Source: Halorubrum amylolyticum (GTDB taxonomy: Archaea; Halobacteriota; Halobacteria; Halobacteriales; Haloferacaceae). Taken from it: a stretch of 64,000 nucleotides of DNA. This document shows, piece by piece, positions 43,566-52,204 of the stretch; the first letter of the stretch is position 1; each line of letters starts with the position of its first letter. The DNA lies in the NCBI RefSeq assembly GCF_004114995.1, contig NZ_SDJP01000001.1:248001-312000 (forward strand), given 5' to 3'. The position numbers and the translations under genes were made by a program. The notes beneath the pieces are model-generated. The model was not told where the DNA came from and made no database searches. It was given only the letters and a program-made list of their open reading frames with translations.

Positions 43566-44582
43566 TTATCCCTGGTTGGATGCGGTGGATACGTACCGGA
43601 CCTCGGGATCGAGGCGCGGCTGGTCGTTCGGCCGGATGGCCGGGCGGAACCGAAGCAGGCGCTTGTCCGGACCGGGCAGCGAGCCCTTGATGAGCGCGTA
43701 GTCGCCGTCGACCTCGCCGTAGTTGACGAAGCCGCCGTCGACGGAGGCGCCGTCGCCCTCGCCGAAGTCGATGAGGCGCTTGTTGAGCTCGGTGCGCTGG
43801 TGGTAGCCGGTCTGCCCCTGCTGGGGAACGGTGGAGCGAACGCGGGAGGGGTTCCACGGACCGAGGTTGCCGATCCGGCGCCGCCATCCCTGACGGGCGT
43901 GTTTGCCCTTCCGCTTCTGCACGCCCCAGCGCTTGACGGGACCCTGGGTCCCCTTCCCCTTCGTGATGCCCGACACGTCGGTGTACTGACCCGCACGGAA
44001 GACGTCGCCGAACTCGTGGGCGCCGCCCTCCGCGACGAGGTCGAGCCCGAAGTCGACACGCTCCTCGAGGGAGCCGCCGCCGACTCGGGTCTCCATGATG
44101 TCGGGCTTCTTCTTGGGTACATTCGCGAGCTCCGAGGGGACGGTGTGGGTGATGACGCGGACGTCGTCGACCGCGTCCTGGTCGAGCAGCGAGCGCAGCT
44201 CCTCGGCGTCTTCCTCGAAGGTGTCTTCCGCCGGGAGGTCGAGCGCGCGGTCGAGCTCCTCGTGGAACTCGGTCGCCCATACCTCTTCGACCGGCTTCTT
44301 TCCGTACGGCGTCTGTTCGTAGGCGCGCAGGGCCACCGCGTACATCGGCGGCGTCTCGACGACGGTGACGGGAACGGACTCTTCCATTCCCTCACGCGGC
44401 GAGTTGGCCTCGTCGTTGACCATAACGACGTGCGTCATTCCGGCCTTGTAGCCGGCGAACCCCTGCAGTGCGGGGGCTCCGTCGTCGTCGGGCCACGATC
44501 GAATGCGCGGGACCTCGCGGTCTGCGCGGGTACGCGGGCCGTAGCCCAGCGAGCCTTTTCGTGGTCGGCTTGGTTGTGGCAT
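43566..44582 (-). CDS. rpl3p: Ribosomal protein uL3
   Basis: 338 aa. MPQPSRPRKGSLGYGPRTRADREVPRIRSWPDD start, FAGYKAGMTHVV, the loop near the peptidyl-transferase centre (GTQGPVKRWGVQKRKGKHARQGWRRRIGNLGPWNPSRV) and C-terminal DFGEGDGASVDGGFVNYGEVDGDYALIKGSLPGP. Four bp after the SPOUT methyltransferase gene. First ribosomal protein gene of the operon. Confidence 0.98.
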   Translation of the reverse strand: MPQPSRPRKGSLGYGPRTRADREVPRIRSWPDDDGAPALQGFAGYKAGMTHVVMVNDEANSPREGMEESVPVTVVETPPMYAVALRAYEQTPYGKKPVEEVWATEFHEELDRALDLPAEDTFEEDAEELRSLLDQDAVDDVRVITHTVPSELANVPKKKPDIMETRVGGGSLEERVDFGLDLVAEGGAHEFGDVFRAGQYTDVSGITKGKGTQGPVKRWGVQKRKGKHARQGWRRRIGNLGPWNPSRVRSTVPQQGQTGYHQRTELNKRLIDFGEGDGASVDGGFVNYGEVDGDYALIKGSLPGPDKRLLRFRPAIRPNDQPRLDPEVRYVSTASNQG

Positions 44583-44586
44583 GTGT

Positions 44587-45489
44587 TTACTCCGTGAGTG
44601 TGAGCGAGCCGAGAGTCACGAACAGAGCCTCCTCCGTCCGGACGACCTCGCTCGCCTGTGCCGGGATCGTGTTCAGCCAGAGGTCGAACCCCGGATCGGG
44701 TTCGACCGAGCGGCCGTCGGCGACGGCCGCCCGAATGCCGGCGGGCGAAAGCCCGAGCATCTCCGGAAGCCCTCGCTCGGGCGCGCCGAAGGCGACGGTG
44801 TACCCGCCGGCCTCCCGCGCGTCCGAGACGATGGTGCCGAGCCGCGAGACGGAGAGTTCCTCCCCGTGTCGCGACGTCGCGACGGCCAAGCCGTCGCCGG
44901 CGAGCGCTTCCGACAGGTCCGCTTCCACGACCTGGAAACCGTCCTCCGGTTTCCCGGTGATGCGGGCGCGGACCGGTTCTCTCGAAGAGACCCTGATGGT
45001 GACGCGCTCCCCCTGCTCGACCTCCATTCCGGAGGGAACGAGCAGGGAGATCGGGTGTTCCCGCAGCGGGGAATTGACCCGGACGCGGCCTTCAGGTCCG
45101 ACCTCGGTCACGAGTCCCTGTGTTTTCGACTCTTCCCCGCTAGGGGTCGAGCCGGTCCGCCACGGCACGCGGAGCGGCGGGAGCACACCGGCGTACCGGA
45201 GTTCGTCGCGCTCCCCCCAGAGGTCCTTGCGGAGCCCCGGAGGGGTCGCGGCGTACCCCAGCACGGTCCGAACGTACTCGCCGTCCCGTCGCCGCTCGCC
45301 TTCCCTGTCGGGGAAGACGACCAGTCGATCCGCCCGGAACACCGCCGCCGCACGGGCGACGTAGCCGAGTTTGCGAGTCGCCTCGCGAGTGTCTTCGGCC
45401 TCCCGGACGACCGAAGACGGAATGCAGATCGTGAGTCCGTCTTCGGTACGCATCGTGGCGAGACTGTACTCCTCGATTTCGGACGACAT
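44587..45489 (-). CDS. Putative RNA uridine N3-methyltransferase (SPOUT superfamily), first gene of the ribosomal operon
   Basis: 300 aa from MSSEIEEYSLATMRTEDGLTICIPSSVV; codons further upstream run through the tRNA region and are not coding. Features of the SPOUT1/archaeal Methyltrn_RNA_3 family: LTICIPSSVVREAEDTREATRKLGYVARAAAVFRADRLVVFPD, YAATPPGLRKDLWGERDELRYAGVLPPLRVP, an S1/OB-like insert (GLVTEVGPEGRVRVNSPLREHPISLLVPSG) and the knot end VAFGAPERGLPEMLG...FDLWLNTIPAQASEVVRTEEALFVTLGSL. Catalyses methylation of an rRNA uridine, probably in 23S; exact site is not readable. It leads the S10-spc operon as in many archaea. Confidence 0.85.
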   Translation of the reverse strand: MSSEIEEYSLATMRTEDGLTICIPSSVVREAEDTREATRKLGYVARAAAVFRADRLVVFPDREGERRRDGEYVRTVLGYAATPPGLRKDLWGERDELRYAGVLPPLRVPWRTGSTPSGEESKTQGLVTEVGPEGRVRVNSPLREHPISLLVPSGMEVEQGERVTIRVSSREPVRARITGKPEDGFQVVEADLSEALAGDGLAVATSRHGEELSVSRLGTIVSDAREAGGYTVAFGAPERGLPEMLGLSPAGIRAAVADGRSVEPDPGFDLWLNTIPAQASEVVRTEEALFVTLGSLTLTE

Positions 45490-45710
45490 CGTAAAAGGGT
45501 AGCGGTCCCGCTTTCGGGCTGTGGCGCGTTCACACGGGGTCTGGCGGCGGTTTCGACCGGGCGATCGAGCGACCGAGTCACACGATCCGGAACGGGCCGA
45601 ATTGACCAAAGGCGGGAATCGACTCGGGCCGGACTGACCCACTCGGGAAACGCGGACCGGGACGGCCCGCGCGATCGAAGGGAACCGGGGTCGTCGACCG
45701 TCGTTCGGAA

Positions 45711-45720
45711 CCCTTATATC
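45711..45720 (+). promoter_or_regulatory. TATA box of tRNA-Gly
   Basis: CCTTATATCT lies 33-42 bp upstream of the first tRNA base, the normal archaeal tRNA promoter position. Confidence 0.6.
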
Positions 45721-45752
45721 TCCGACTCGGGCTATGTGGAGATGCGAAGCAC

Positions 45753-45823
45753 GCACCGGTAGTGTAGTGGTATCACGCAACCTTGCCATGGTTGCAACCC
45801 GAGTTCAAATCTCGGCCGGTGCA
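45753..45823 (+). tRNA. tRNA-Gly, anticodon GCC
   Basis: 71 nt cloverleaf. Acceptor stem GCACCGG (45753-45759) pairs with CCGGTGC (45816-45822), discriminator A at 45823. D-arm around GTAGTGGTA, anticodon stem CAACC/GGTTG with loop TTGCCAT, anticodon GCC reading GGC/GGT glycine codons. T-arm CCGAG/CTCGG with loop TTCAAAT (45798-45815). CCA is not encoded. No intron. A 14-bp copy of its 3' end occurs 54 bp downstream. Confidence 0.96.
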
Positions 45824-45876
45824 CTCCTTTCAGTCGTGCACCGCCCTGACTCCCCGCTCGCTGCGCTCGCGTGGAG

Positions 45877-45890
45877 TCTCGGCCGGTGCA
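45877..45890 (+). repeat. Duplicate of the tRNA-Gly 3' end (attachment-site-like)
   Basis: TCTCGGCCGGTGCA is identical to tRNA positions 45810-45823. Integrases that use the T-arm/3' end of tRNA genes leave exactly this kind of direct repeat. The AT-rich segment begins right after it. No integrase gene is present, so it would be the remains of an integration event. Confidence 0.6.
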
Positions 45891-46093
45891 TTTCTCGAAG
45901 CAGACTCTCTTGGTCAGCATTCGCTTTCTTCTGTTCAATTGGACCGTTTCGGCTTTGTTGAAATCCTCTTCTTCAGATGAATTCTCGTCTGAATCAGCTA
46001 GTCAGTGAAGACTGCGTATTGACCGACTCAAAACAACCACCTACCTGAACAAGTGAGACAAAGCATATATCTAACATTCATCGTGTCTCATAT
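45891..46093. other. AT-rich non-coding segment downstream of tRNA-Gly
   Basis: Visibly lower GC than the rest of the window. Holds a hairpin TTCAGATGA-ATTC-TCGTCTGAA (about 45974-45995, one G-T wobble) that could terminate the tRNA or belong to an integrated element, GTATTGACCG (46016-46025, repeated at 46620-46629), and a TATA-like CATATATC at about 46063-46070. Confidence 0.5.
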
Positions 46094-46100
46094 ATGAGAC
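46085..46100. promoter_or_regulatory. 16-bp perfect palindrome spanning the lipoprotein start codon
   Basis: GTCTCATATATGAGAC is a perfect palindrome; the start codon of the next gene (46094-46096) lies inside it. With a TATA-like element at about 46063-46070 it is placed to act as an operator or, in mRNA, as a hairpin covering the start. Confidence 0.55.
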
Positions 46101-46513
46101 GCCGAGGATTTCTCGCCAGTACCGGAATTGGACTTGCTACCGTCGGTGGTGGGTGCCTCGGTGATACTCCTCCCGACGCCTCGGCAACTGTTGAGATAGA
46201 ATCAGTGACGATCAACGACGATCCGGAGGACAAGGCAACAGTCAAGGTAAACGACGACCGCGCTACTGTGGAGGGTACCTTTGGAGCAGACCTAGACTGC
46301 GTCACGCTTGAGACTGCGGCGTTTGCCAGCAATGAGGGCGATGTGATCGTTGAACTCACCACAGAGGCGACTGGTGACGATTGTGACGGCCCGGCGACGG
46401 TGGCATACACCGGCGAAATCACCGCGAACTTCACTATTAACGATTTGCTGTTGATCCACGTCCATGAGGAGAACGATCGCACGACGGTATTCTCCTATGA
46501 GCGGGGAGATTAA
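46094..46513 (+). CDS. Tat-secreted lipoprotein, 139 aa (hypothetical)
   Basis: Signal peptide MRRRGFLASTGIGLATVGGGCLG has the twin-arginine motif (RRRGFL) and a lipobox ending in Cys21, so the protein should be exported folded via Tat and lipid-anchored outside the cell, the usual route in haloarchaea. The mature part is an acidic beta-rich domain of about 115 residues with two further cysteines (LDCVTLE, DDCDGPA) that could form a disulfide. No family recognised. Codon use is less GC-biased than neighbours and it lies in the AT-rich patch next to the duplicated tRNA end, so recent transfer is likely. Confidence 0.78.
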   Translation: MRRRGFLASTGIGLATVGGGCLGDTPPDASATVEIESVTINDDPEDKATVKVNDDRATVEGTFGADLDCVTLETAAFASNEGDVIVELTTEATGDDCDGPATVAYTGEITANFTINDLLLIHVHEENDRTTVFSYERGD

Positions 46514-46725
46514 TCGGGTCAGATCGAAATAAACAACTGAAAAACGGTTGGCCAAATCACGAGTTGCCTGTTCAGAACGTTCCGAGACTCCCCCGTACTG
46601 AATGATTTGTGAGTCCCCTGTATTGACCGCAGCAGTGTCAGGATGAACTCCTTGATAAGTCGTTCACCGGAGCCGCCCTTCCCCTACCGGTACTTTCAAT
46701 CGGCGATCCGCCGAACCCGTGTCGT
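46514..46725. other. End of the AT-rich patch and promoter of the aldo/keto reductase
   Basis: AT-rich to about 46660, then typical high GC. Contains the second GTATTGACCG (46620-46629). No ORF seen. ACTTTCAATCG at about 46691-46701 may serve as the TATA region of the next gene, 25-35 bp from its start. Confidence 0.4.
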
Positions 46726-47559
46726 GTGACCGTACCTACGAAGACGCTCCCGAGCGGCGCCGAGTTACCGGCGCTCGGGCTGGGCACGTACGACCTCGGA
46801 GACCGGACGACCGACAGCGTCCGCGCGGCGCTCGACGCCGGCTACGCGCACATCGACACCGCCGAGGGGTACCACAACGAGGCGGCGATCGGCGACGCGC
46901 TCGCGGAGTACGACCGCGACGACGTGTTCCTCACCTCGAAGGTGCTCGCGAAGAACCTCAACTACGAGTCGGTGATCGAGTCGTGCGAGGCGTCGCTCGA
47001 CCGGCTCGGAACCGACTACCTCGACCTGTATCTGGTCCACTGGCCGAACCCCGCGATCTCGCTGCGCGAGACCCTCCGGGCGATGGCCGAGCTGCGCGAG
47101 CGCGGGCTCGTCCGCGATGTCGGCGTCTCGAACTTCAGCGCCTACCAGCTGAGCTGCGCCCACCACGTCTCGGACGTGCCGATCGCGGTCAACCAGATCG
47201 AGTTCCACCCGTGGTTCCAGCGCCCCGACCTCGTCGACTACTGCCGCGAGTCCGACACCGTGATCGAGGCGGCGGCGCCCCTCGCGCGGACGGACGTGTT
47301 CGACGACGAGGTCGTCGCCGAGCTCGCCGAGAAGTACGACAAACACCCCGCGCAGGTCGTGCTCCGGTGGGCGCTCGACAACGACGTGGTCGCGCTCCCG
47401 CGGTCGTCGACCCCAGATCACGTCCGGGCAAACGCCGACCTCGACTGGGAGCTCGACGAGGCCGACCGGCGGCGGCTCGACGAACGCGACCGCGACCGGC
47501 CGGTGTACGACACTCCGGCGCGCGACTGGACGGACGACGTGTACGGGATCGAGCAGTGA
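46726..47559 (+). CDS. Aldo/keto reductase (AKR3/5-like)
   Basis: 277 aa with GTG start at 46726 (MTVPTKTLPSGAELPALGLGTYDLG). Tetrad Asp44, Tyr49 (HIDTAEGYHNE), Lys72 (TSKVLAKNL), His105 (YLVHWPNP). Later landmarks GVSNFSAYQL, AVNQIEFHPWFQRPDLVDYC, ALPRSSTPDHVRANA. NADPH-dependent reduction of small aldehydes or ketones, similar to 2,5-diketogluconate reductases; true substrate unknown. Unlike the 324-aa reductase at 17221, it is a compact form without C-terminal extension. Converges on the Gfo6-like gene. Confidence 0.93.
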   Translation: MTVPTKTLPSGAELPALGLGTYDLGDRTTDSVRAALDAGYAHIDTAEGYHNEAAIGDALAEYDRDDVFLTSKVLAKNLNYESVIESCEASLDRLGTDYLDLYLVHWPNPAISLRETLRAMAELRERGLVRDVGVSNFSAYQLSCAHHVSDVPIAVNQIEFHPWFQRPDLVDYCRESDTVIEAAAPLARTDVFDDEVVAELAEKYDKHPAQVVLRWALDNDVVALPRSSTPDHVRANADLDWELDEADRRRLDERDRDRPVYDTPARDWTDDVYGIEQ

Positions 47560-47594
47560 GGCGGCTCGCGGTCATCGACTGACGCCGCGCGGCC

Positions 47595-48695
47595 TCAGGC
47601 CGCGTCGTCGCCGAGATCGACCGGCCGCCCGGTCTCGGCCGACTCGTAGATCCCGTCGAGCGCGCGCATGTCCGCGAGGGCGTGCTCGCCGTCGGGGTGG
47701 AACGGTTCGTCCGCCAGCAGCTGGTGGCCGAAGTACGCGAACTCCGCTTCGATCTGGTGGACCTGGTCGAAGTCGACGTCGACGCGGGTGCCGTCGCGGA
47801 CGACGGCGAACCCGCGGTCCTCGCGCTCGTAGAACGCCGGATCGAGGATCAGCCGGGCCTCCGTGCCGGTGACCTCCAGCCGGCTCGCGTGCTGGGCGTT
47901 CTGGCTCACCGAACACAGCGCGTCGACGCCGCCGGGGAACTCCAGTCGGAACGTGGCGTGCTCGTCGACGCCGGCGAACGCCTCGTGGTTCGTTCGGGTC
48001 CGACCCGACACTCGGACCGGGTCGGCTCCGAGCACGAACCGCGTCGTATTGAGCGGGTACACGCCCAGATCCATGAGCGCGGAGCCGCCCGACAGCTCCG
48101 GATCGAGCCGCCACTGGTCGTGGTCGCCCCCGAGTTCGCCGAGCATCGTCTGCGACATCGTCGCGTGGACGTGGATCACCTCGCCGGCGATGCCGGCGTC
48201 GAGGAGTTCGCGGAGCCGCCGGACGGCGGGGTCGGTCTGCATCCGGTAGCCGACCATCAGGGGCGCGTCGGCCTCCCGACACGCGGCCACGAGCCGGCGG
48301 GCGCGGTCGAGGGTCGCTTCGAGGGGTTTCTCGCAGAGGACCGCCTTCCCCTGCTCCGCGGCGGCCCGGACGTACTCCAAGTGGGTCGCGTTCGGCGTCG
48401 CGACGTACACCGCGTCGTACGCGTCAGCGACGGCGCCCGATCGGAACTCCTCGGGGGTGACGCCGGTCAGGTCGCGCTCGGCGGCGACCGCCTCCACCGC
48501 GTCGGCGTCGATGTCGGTGACGACGGTGGCCTCGGTGTACGCCGACCGCGCGATTCCCGGTAGCGCCCAGTCGCGGGCGAACCAGCCGAGGCCGACGACC
48601 GCGACTCGGACGGGATCGGTGACGGCGGTCGGGTCGAGCGTCTCCCAGTCACGGCGCGTGAACTCGTCGAGGTACTCCGCCAAGGCGGCTTCCAT
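47595..48695 (-). CDS. gfo6: Gfo/Idh/MocA oxidoreductase, D-xylose 1-dehydrogenase-like
   Basis: 366 aa. N-terminal Rossmann fold VRVAVVGLGWFARDWALPGI, then CEKPLEATLDRARRLV with the conserved EKP lysine, and a C-terminal alpha/beta domain with GGSALMDLGVYPLNTTRFVLG. A 28-residue N-terminal helix (MEAALAEYLDEFTRRDWETL) precedes the fold, as in the haloarchaeal Gfo6 D-xylose dehydrogenases. These oxidise sugars with NADP+. Sugar specificity is inferred from resemblance. Lies 76 bp after the redoxin gene on the same strand. Confidence 0.82.
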   Translation of the reverse strand: MEAALAEYLDEFTRRDWETLDPTAVTDPVRVAVVGLGWFARDWALPGIARSAYTEATVVTDIDADAVEAVAAERDLTGVTPEEFRSGAVADAYDAVYVATPNATHLEYVRAAAEQGKAVLCEKPLEATLDRARRLVAACREADAPLMVGYRMQTDPAVRRLRELLDAGIAGEVIHVHATMSQTMLGELGGDHDQWRLDPELSGGSALMDLGVYPLNTTRFVLGADPVRVSGRTRTNHEAFAGVDEHATFRLEFPGGVDALCSVSQNAQHASRLEVTGTEARLILDPAFYEREDRGFAVVRDGTRVDVDFDQVHQIEAEFAYFGHQLLADEPFHPDGEHALADMRALDGIYESAETGRPVDLGDDAA

Positions 48696-48771
48696 GTCGG
48701 ACCCTCAGCGGGGGTCGTCAAATAACCCCGGCGACGCGAGGCGGGGACCACACGGCGACGCGGGAGCGTGA

Positions 48772-49317
48772 TCACCACGGCCCGTCGTAGTTCACGCGGG
48801 GGCGGTCGGCGTCGACCCCGATCTCGCGGAGCGCCGCGGTCGCGTTCTGGACGGGCGAGGGCGCCGGACGGTCGAGCGCGTCGGTCGTCGCCTCCGCGAA
48901 CCGCACCGTCCAGTCGCCGCCGACAACGACGACCGCCCGGCGCGGAATGTCCGAGTGGCCCTCCCACGAGTCGGCGAGCAGGTCGTACGACTCCGCGATC
49001 CCCCCGTGGAAGTCGGAGACGATCGGGAAGGGGAGGTCGAACCGATCGGCGTACGCGAACCCCGCGTACAGCGAGTCGCCGGTGAGTCCGACGACGGCGA
49101 GGTCGTCGCGGTCGTGCCAGCCCGCGTCGCGGACCGCGGCGAAGGCGGCGGTGCAGGTCGGAACGAAGTTCGCGGGCGCGAAACAGCAGACGACGGCCTC
49201 GTGTCGGTCGACGAGCCGGAACAGCTCCAGCTCGGAGGCGCTGACCACTCCAGTTTTCCCCTCGGCAGCGACCGCGGGCGCGATGAAGTCGGGCGCTTTG
49301 ACGCCGGTGTCGATCAC
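48772..49317 (-). CDS. Peroxiredoxin-like redoxin domain protein
   Basis: 181 aa. Thioredoxin fold of the AhpC/TSA group: VVCCFAPANFVPTCTAAFAAVRDA contains the peroxidatic Cys in FVPTCTAAF (the T-x-x-C loop), then LAVVGLTGDSLYAGFAYADRFDLPFPIVSDFHGGIAESYDL. A resolving Cys is not apparent, so 1-Cys or inactive are possible. Unusual CC pair in VVCCF. Starts 2 bp before... the carboxyltransferase stop at 49319, so both are in one transcript. Confidence 0.85.
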   Translation of the reverse strand: MIDTGVKAPDFIAPAVAAEGKTGVVSASELELFRLVDRHEAVVCCFAPANFVPTCTAAFAAVRDAGWHDRDDLAVVGLTGDSLYAGFAYADRFDLPFPIVSDFHGGIAESYDLLADSWEGHSDIPRRAVVVVGGDWTVRFAEATTDALDRPAPSPVQNATAALREIGVDADRPRVNYDGPW

Positions 49318-49318
49318 G

Positions 49319-51169
49319 TCACAACACCGTCCCGTGTTTCTTGTCCGGTAGGTCCTTCTCCACGTCCTCGTAGAACGCGAAGCGGGCGGCCAGCTCCTCC
49401 CGGAGCGTCGAGGGCGGAACGATCTCGTCGATGACGACCTCGCTCGCCATCCGGTGAATATCGATGTCCTCGCGGTACTCCTCGCGCAGGCGCTGCTCGG
49501 TCTCGGCGCGCTCCTCGGGATCGTCGATCTCGGCGAGCTTCCGGGCGTACACCGCGTTGATCGCAGCCTCCGGCCCCATGATCGCGATCTCGCCGGAGGG
49601 GAGCCCGATCACGCCCTCGGGGTCGTAGGCGGGGCCGCCCATCGCGTAGATCCCCGCGCCGTACGCCTTCCGGACGACGACGGTCTGTTTCGGGACCGTC
49701 GCCGAGGAGGTGGCGTAGATCATCTTCTTCCCCTTCTCCAAGATCGCGTCCGTCTCGACCTGCGAGCCGGCCATGAATCCGGGCGTGTCGCAGAGGTACA
49801 GCAGGGGGACCTCGTAGGCGTCGCAGGTCCAGATGAACTCGGCCGCCTTCTCGGCCGCGTCCGGGAAGATGGCGCCCGAGCGCACCGCGGGGTCGTTGGC
49901 GACGACGCCGACGGGGCGCCCGTCGATCCGGCAGAACGCCGTGACGATCTCCTCGCCGTACCCCTCCTTCAGCTCGAAGACGGACTCCGCGTCGGCGATC
50001 CGGTCGAGCAGGTCGCGCACGTCGTAGGGGCGGTTCGGCGACTCGGGGATCAGCTCGTCGATCCCCTCTGGTGAATACGTCGGCGGCTTCGTCTCGCGCT
50101 GCGGGGGCTTCTCGCCCGCCTTGTCGGGGAGGTAGCCGATCAGGTCGGCGACGAGCTCCCGGGCGTGCTCCTCGTCGCGGGCGACCAGATCGGCCGAGCC
50201 GGACTCCTCGGCGTGGACCCGCGGCCCGCCCAGCTCGTCCAGTTCGATCTCCTCGCCGGTGACCATCTTCACCATCCGCGGGGAGGCGATCGCCATCGCG
50301 GACATCCCCTCGACCATCACGGTGAAGTCGGCGAAGACGGGCGTGTAGGCGGCGCCGGCGATGCAGGGACCGTACAGCACGCAGATCTGCGGCACCGCGC
50401 CGGAGAGCATCGAGTGGTTGTAGTAGTACTTCCCGATCCCCTCGCGGTTGGCGAAGAAGCCGGTCTGCTGGTCGATCCGGCCGCCCGAGGAGTCCATCAG
50501 GTAGAGCACGGGGTTGCCCGTCTTCAGCGCGCGCTGTTGCATCCGCAGGAACTTCTCGACGCCCTTCGCCGCCATCGACCCCGCCTTCACGGTGAAGTCG
50601 TTGGCCATGAAGTGCACGTCGCGCCCCTCGAACTCGGCGGCGCCGGTGAGGAGGCCGTCGCCCGGGAGGCGGTCGCTCGTCCCCTCGGACTCGTCGCTCT
50701 CGCCGTCCTCGTCACTACCCTCCTCGTTCCCGTCCCGGCCGGCTCGTCCCGGCGCGTTCGGGTGCCAGTCGTCGAACGCGGCGAACTTCCCGTCCTCGAA
50801 GTGGACCCCGGCCGGGTCGCCCTCCGCGGCGCTCGCGTCGCCCGCGCCGCGCGTCCCGCCCTCGCCGCCGAACCAGAGGTCGAGGCGATCGCGGACGAAC
50901 AGCTTCCCCTGCTCGGGGAGGCGGCCGCGGTACTTCTCGGGGCCGCCTTCGAGGATGTCGTCGATCTCCGCTTGGAGGTCGCGCTCCCGGTCGGTCGGCC
51001 CGAGGTCGTCGTCGAGGGGGTACTCGACCTCGGGGGGAGAGGCGCTCGCCGCGGGCTCGTCGCGCTCCCCGACGTGGACATCGACGTCGACGCCGAGGTG
51101 CTCGGCGAGGGACTTCGCGATCGCCTCGGCCTCCTCCGGCGTCGCCGCCGCGCCGACGTGGACGTTCAT
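49319..51169 (-). CDS. Acyl-CoA carboxylase carboxyltransferase (beta) subunit
   Basis: 616 aa from MNVHVGAAATPEEAEAIAKSLAEHL. Residues 95-616 are a crotonase-fold carboxyltransferase pair: AEFEGRDVHFMANDFTVKAGSMAAKGVEKFL (N-half), GPCIAGAAYTPVFADF, and GRPVGVVANDP...PLLYLCDTPGFMAGSQVE, YGAGIYAMGGPAYDPE (C-half). An N-terminal ~90-residue domain and an acidic Gly/Ser/Glu insert (NEEGSDEDGESDESEG) are extra. It transfers carboxyl from biotin to propionyl- or acetyl-CoA. No biotin carboxylase or BCCP gene is in the window, so the partner is encoded elsewhere. Confidence 0.93.
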   Translation of the reverse strand: MNVHVGAAATPEEAEAIAKSLAEHLGVDVDVHVGERDEPAASASPPEVEYPLDDDLGPTDRERDLQAEIDDILEGGPEKYRGRLPEQGKLFVRDRLDLWFGGEGGTRGAGDASAAEGDPAGVHFEDGKFAAFDDWHPNAPGRAGRDGNEEGSDEDGESDESEGTSDRLPGDGLLTGAAEFEGRDVHFMANDFTVKAGSMAAKGVEKFLRMQQRALKTGNPVLYLMDSSGGRIDQQTGFFANREGIGKYYYNHSMLSGAVPQICVLYGPCIAGAAYTPVFADFTVMVEGMSAMAIASPRMVKMVTGEEIELDELGGPRVHAEESGSADLVARDEEHARELVADLIGYLPDKAGEKPPQRETKPPTYSPEGIDELIPESPNRPYDVRDLLDRIADAESVFELKEGYGEEIVTAFCRIDGRPVGVVANDPAVRSGAIFPDAAEKAAEFIWTCDAYEVPLLYLCDTPGFMAGSQVETDAILEKGKKMIYATSSATVPKQTVVVRKAYGAGIYAMGGPAYDPEGVIGLPSGEIAIMGPEAAINAVYARKLAEIDDPEERAETEQRLREEYREDIDIHRMASEVVIDEIVPPSTLREELAARFAFYEDVEKDLPDKKHGTVL

Positions 51170-51262
51170 GGGCGCAAGATTTGCGGTAGATCCTAAACAG
51201 TTTTCCATGCAAGTCTACCAACGCGGAGAGATCGGTGGCGGAAGGGGCCGCGAACCCACCGA

Positions 51263-52204
51263 TCAGTCCAGCGCCGCCCGCAGTCGCTCGATCAGCGCCT
51301 CGTTGCCGACGTAGAGAGGGACCCGGTCGTGGACGCCCTCGGGTTCGACGTCGAGGATGTCGATTTCGCCGTCGGTCGCGGCCCCGCCCGCGCGCTCGAC
51401 GATGTAGGCGATCGGGTTCGCCTCGAAGGAGAGCCGGAGCTTGCCCTCCGGCGCGCTGGTCAGGGAGGGGTACGCGAATATCCCGCCGTAGGTGAGCACC
51501 TGGTTCACGTCGCCGACCATGGCGCCGCCGTACCGGAGCTTCAGTTCGTCTTCGATCTCGCGGGCGTAGGCGGTGAAGTCGTCGGGCCAGTCCGGGACGC
51601 GCCCGCCGAACCCGTACACGAGGGGGTCGTCCGGGAGCGTCAGGTCGTCTTCGACGACCGAGCGAGAGACGCCCGTACCGTCGCCGGCCTCGCCCTCCTC
51701 GCCGGCGGGCTCCCGCTCCACTACCTCCTCGCGCACGCCGGCGTCGTCGGCGACGATCATCGTCGTGATCGGGCCGTAGAGCACGTAGCCGGCGGCGACG
51801 AGGTCGCGTCCGGTCGCGGGAAGCGGGGCGTCGTACACCCCGACGACGGTCCCCATCGCGTTGTTCGACCGGAGGTTCGAGGAGCCGTCGAGGGGGTCGA
51901 TCGCGACCGCGTACGCGCCGTCGCCGTCGCTCCTGACCGCGCCGCCCGCGTCGACGGCGGCCTCGCGCTCCTCGCTGACGAATGAGCCGACGCCGTCGAC
52001 CGCGGTCAGCGCGTCCGCGAGCAGCTCGTCGGCGTAGAGGTCGCCGGCCAACACCGACTCCCCGGAGGGGTTGTCGGTCCCGCTCTCGACGCGTCGACCG
52101 GGGAGCGCGGCACGGATCTCGGGGGCCGTGGCCGCGACCGCGTCGAAGACCGCCTCGACGACGGAATCGTCGCCTCCGTCGATGGTCGGGTCGCTCTCGG
52201 CCAT
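51263..52204 (-). CDS. fbp: Fructose-1,6-bisphosphatase (FBPase class I-like)
   Basis: 313 aa from MAESDPTIDGGDDSVVEAVFDAVAATAPEI; the frame is open through fba upstream, but this start overlaps the fba stop as ATGA. Metal/phosphate motif DPLDGSSN (103-110) is intact, with VLAGDLYADELL before it and GKLRLSFEANPIAYIVERAGG near the end, the FBPase signature. Removes the 1-phosphate of fructose-1,6-bisphosphate, the committed step of gluconeogenesis. Acidic insert EREPAGEEGEAGDGTG (about 170-185). Confidence 0.94.
   Translation of the reverse strand: MAESDPTIDGGDDSVVEAVFDAVAATAPEIRAALPGRRVESGTDNPSGESVLAGDLYADELLADALTAVDGVGSFVSEEREAAVDAGGAVRSDGDGAYAVAIDPLDGSSNLRSNNAMGTVVGVYDAPLPATGRDLVAAGYVLYGPITTMIVADDAGVREEVVEREPAGEEGEAGDGTGVSRSVVEDDLTLPDDPLVYGFGGRVPDWPDDFTAYAREIEDELKLRYGGAMVGDVNQVLTYGGIFAYPSLTSAPEGKLRLSFEANPIAYIVERAGGAATDGEIDILDVEPEGVHDRVPLYVGNEALIERLRAALD

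Noticed and set aside
46292-46555. 87-codon minus-strand ORF antisense to the lipoprotein
   Set aside because: No start context or family; the plus strand has a Tat signal and lipobox.
46016-46629. GTATTGACCG pair as transposon target-site duplication
   Set aside because: Ten bases could match by chance over 600 bp, and no inverted-repeat ends or transposase flank them; kept only as a side note.
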